Shown here: piece by piece, positions 62,921 through 64,000 of the stretch | Position numbering within the stretch: position 1 is the stretch's first letter | Layout: every line of letters begins with the position of its first letter | DNA from: Mogibacterium sp. | Lineage (GTDB): Bacteria > Bacillota > Clostridia > Peptostreptococcales > Anaerovoracaceae | Direction of reading: 5' to 3' | NCBI GenBank assembly: GCA_017512145.1 | Contig: JAFWHB010000002.1 | Coordinates: forward strand, 1 to 64,000 | DNA: 64,000 nt | Position numbers and translations under genes: made by a program | The notes under the pieces: generated by a model | Told to the model about the DNA's origin: nothing | The model's database searches: none | What the model saw: only the letters and a program-made list of their open reading frames with translations

Positions 62921-64000
62921 ATGAAAGGTAATCTTATTGTAGGTCAGTCAGGTGGACCGACCGCTGTAATCAACTCAAGCCTCGCAGGCGTTATCAAGGC
63001 TGCAAGAAAGGCTGGCATCAAGAGAGTTTATGGAATGCACTATGGAATCGAGGGATTCCTCCAGGAAGACATCATCGACCTCGATGAGTACTTCACAACA
63101 TCCCACGACCTCTCAATGCTTAAGAGAACACCTTCAGCTTTCCTCGGAACATGCAGATACAAGCTTCCTGCAGTAGAGGGACATGAGGATGTATATGAGA
63201 AGATCTTCGAGATCCTTGACAAGTATAATATCGAGTTCTTCCTCTACAACGGAGGTAACGATTCGATGGATACCATCAAGATGCTTTCTGATTATGCTGC
63301 AGCACACGGCAAGAAGCAGAAGTTCATGGGTATCCCTAAGACTATTGATAACGACCTGCCTATGACAGACCACTGCCCGGGTTATGGTTCATCCGCTAAG
63401 TACATCGCTACTTCGATGAAGGAGATCATCAGAGACAACGAGAGCTACGGAGTCAGCAAGCCGACTATCTGCATAGTTGAGATCATGGGCCGCCACGCAG
63501 GATGGCTCACAGCGACAGCAGCACTGTCAAAGGATGTAGACTGCAGCGGACCAGACCTTATCTATCTGCCTGAGGTGCCATTTGATATCAACTCTTTCGT
63601 AGATAAGATCAGAGAGCTTGCTAAGGTCAAGAAGTCAGTCGTAGTTGCAGTATCTGAGGGACTCAAGACAGCAGATGGCAAATTTGTCTGTGAACTCGGA
63701 ACAGTCAATGACCACGTAGACGCATTCGGACACAAGCAGCTCGCAGGAACTGCAGCTTATCTTGCTAACGTTGTCACACAGGAGACAGGCCTCAAGTCAA
63801 GATATATCGAGTTCTCATCACTTCAGAGATGCGCTGCTCACCTTGCTTCCCGTACAGACGCTGATGAGGCTTACAACGTAGGATTCCTCGCAGCTAAGGC
63901 AGCATTCGAGGGCCACTCCGGAATGATGATCGCAATCGAGGTCAAGTCAAGAGAGCCGTACATCGTTGAATATGACATGTATGACATTCACGGCATCGCC
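62921..64000 (+). CDS. pfp: Pyrophosphate-dependent 6-phosphofructokinase (5' part; runs off the window)
   Basis: The first 360 codons of a PFK-family enzyme, open to the window edge. VGQSGGPTAVINSSLAG (near 7-23) is the substrate-binding start, GGNDSMDT (near 110) carries the Asp that blocks ATP use, and PKTIDNDLP (near 140) has the Lys typical of PPi-type enzymes; MGRHAGWL (near 190) is also conserved. ATP-type PFKs have GGDGS and PTIDND at these places. It phosphorylates fructose-6-phosphate with PPi, reversibly, saving ATP in anaerobes. GGAAGGGA precedes the ATG. Confidence 0.93.
   Translation, partial: MKGNLIVGQSGGPTAVINSSLAGVIKAARKAGIKRVYGMHYGIEGFLQEDIIDLDEYFTTSHDLSMLKRTPSAFLGTCRYKLPAVEGHEDVYEKIFEILDKYNIEFFLYNGGNDSMDTIKMLSDYAAAHGKKQKFMGIPKTIDNDLPMTDHCPGYGSSAKYIATSMKEIIRDNESYGVSKPTICIVEIMGRHAGWLTATAALSKDVDCSGPDLIYLPEVPFDINSFVDKIRELAKVKKSVVVAVSEGLKTADGKFVCELGTVNDHVDAFGHKQLAGTAAYLANVVTQETGLKSRYIEFSSLQRCAAHLASRTDADEAYNVGFLAAKAAFEGHSGMMIAIEVKSREPYIVEYDMYDIHGIA

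Overview
The window looks like a chromosomal segment of a strictly anaerobic, gut-type Clostridia (Bacillota). This is an inference from gene content: a type III glutamine synthetase, a pyrophosphate-type phosphofructokinase, a thioredoxin reductase lacking recognisable pyridine-nucleotide motifs, a tungsten-type aldehyde ferredoxin oxidoreductase with NuoE/F/G-like partners, many Gram-positive surface proteins, AGGAGG ribosome binding sites and TTG/GTG starts. A family-level assignment (for example the Anaerovoracaceae/Family XIII relatives) is only a guess.

Layout. 1-5.3 kb is an accessory stretch bounded by IS605-type right ends. An orphan element end with a probable omegaRNA lies at 50-183, a complete TnpB-only element at 3736-5.18 kb, and a third end-like palindrome at 5195-5238. 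Between them are a wall-spanning proline-rich protein, an MscS channel and two unknown proteins. 5.4-8.5 kb holds small genes: an acetyltransferase, a secreted remnant of a PP2C/SpoIIE phosphatase, a lipoprotein, an ABM protein and a phosphoesterase. 8.7-11.6 kb has ilvE, a LysR regulator and a DUF1275 membrane protein. 11.7-20.5 kb is a glutamine hub: glnN makes glutamine, and asnB, pyrG, glmS and guaA all consume its amide. 20.5-22.4 kb is a HipBA-like module whose three operators are exactly 39 bp apart.

22.6-38.5 kb is the most unusual region. One strand carries a THEP1-type NTPase, a 515-aa secreted protein, a 2593-aa surface protein, a FecCD-type ABC importer (permease, ATPase, lipoprotein), a membrane-anchored surface protein, an ExbB/TolQ-type proton-channel protein, a DUF2149 protein with an ExbD-like Asp, and a final lipoprotein. 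Four of the exported proteins share a domain resembling the sulfite-oxidase/molybdopterin oxidoreductase fold without an obvious cofactor cysteine. I propose a surface capture and import system with its own proton-driven motor in a monoderm cell. The ligand is unknown.

38.5-46 kb (minus strand) encodes a tungstopterin aldehyde oxidoreductase with its ferredoxin subunit, a MoaD-like carrier and NuoE, NuoF and NuoG-like subunits. It is flanked by a divergent LysR gene and a MoeB-like gene. 46-48 kb has a DUF554 protein and a Gdx-type guanidinium exporter behind a riboswitch-like leader. 47.7-53.3 kb is a GntR-controlled set: an AprA/AprB-like flavoprotein and ferredoxin pair, an APC permease and an M24 peptidase. 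53.4-64 kb contains a DUF6873-like protein, a radical SAM protein, a DUF4317 protein, a dsdA-ridA pair, a TetM-like GTPase fused to a YacP/Rae1-type NYN nuclease, an MgtC-family protein, a TrxB-like protein and the 5' part of a PPi-dependent phosphofructokinase that runs off the window.

No rRNA, tRNA, CRISPR array or prophage was recognised.
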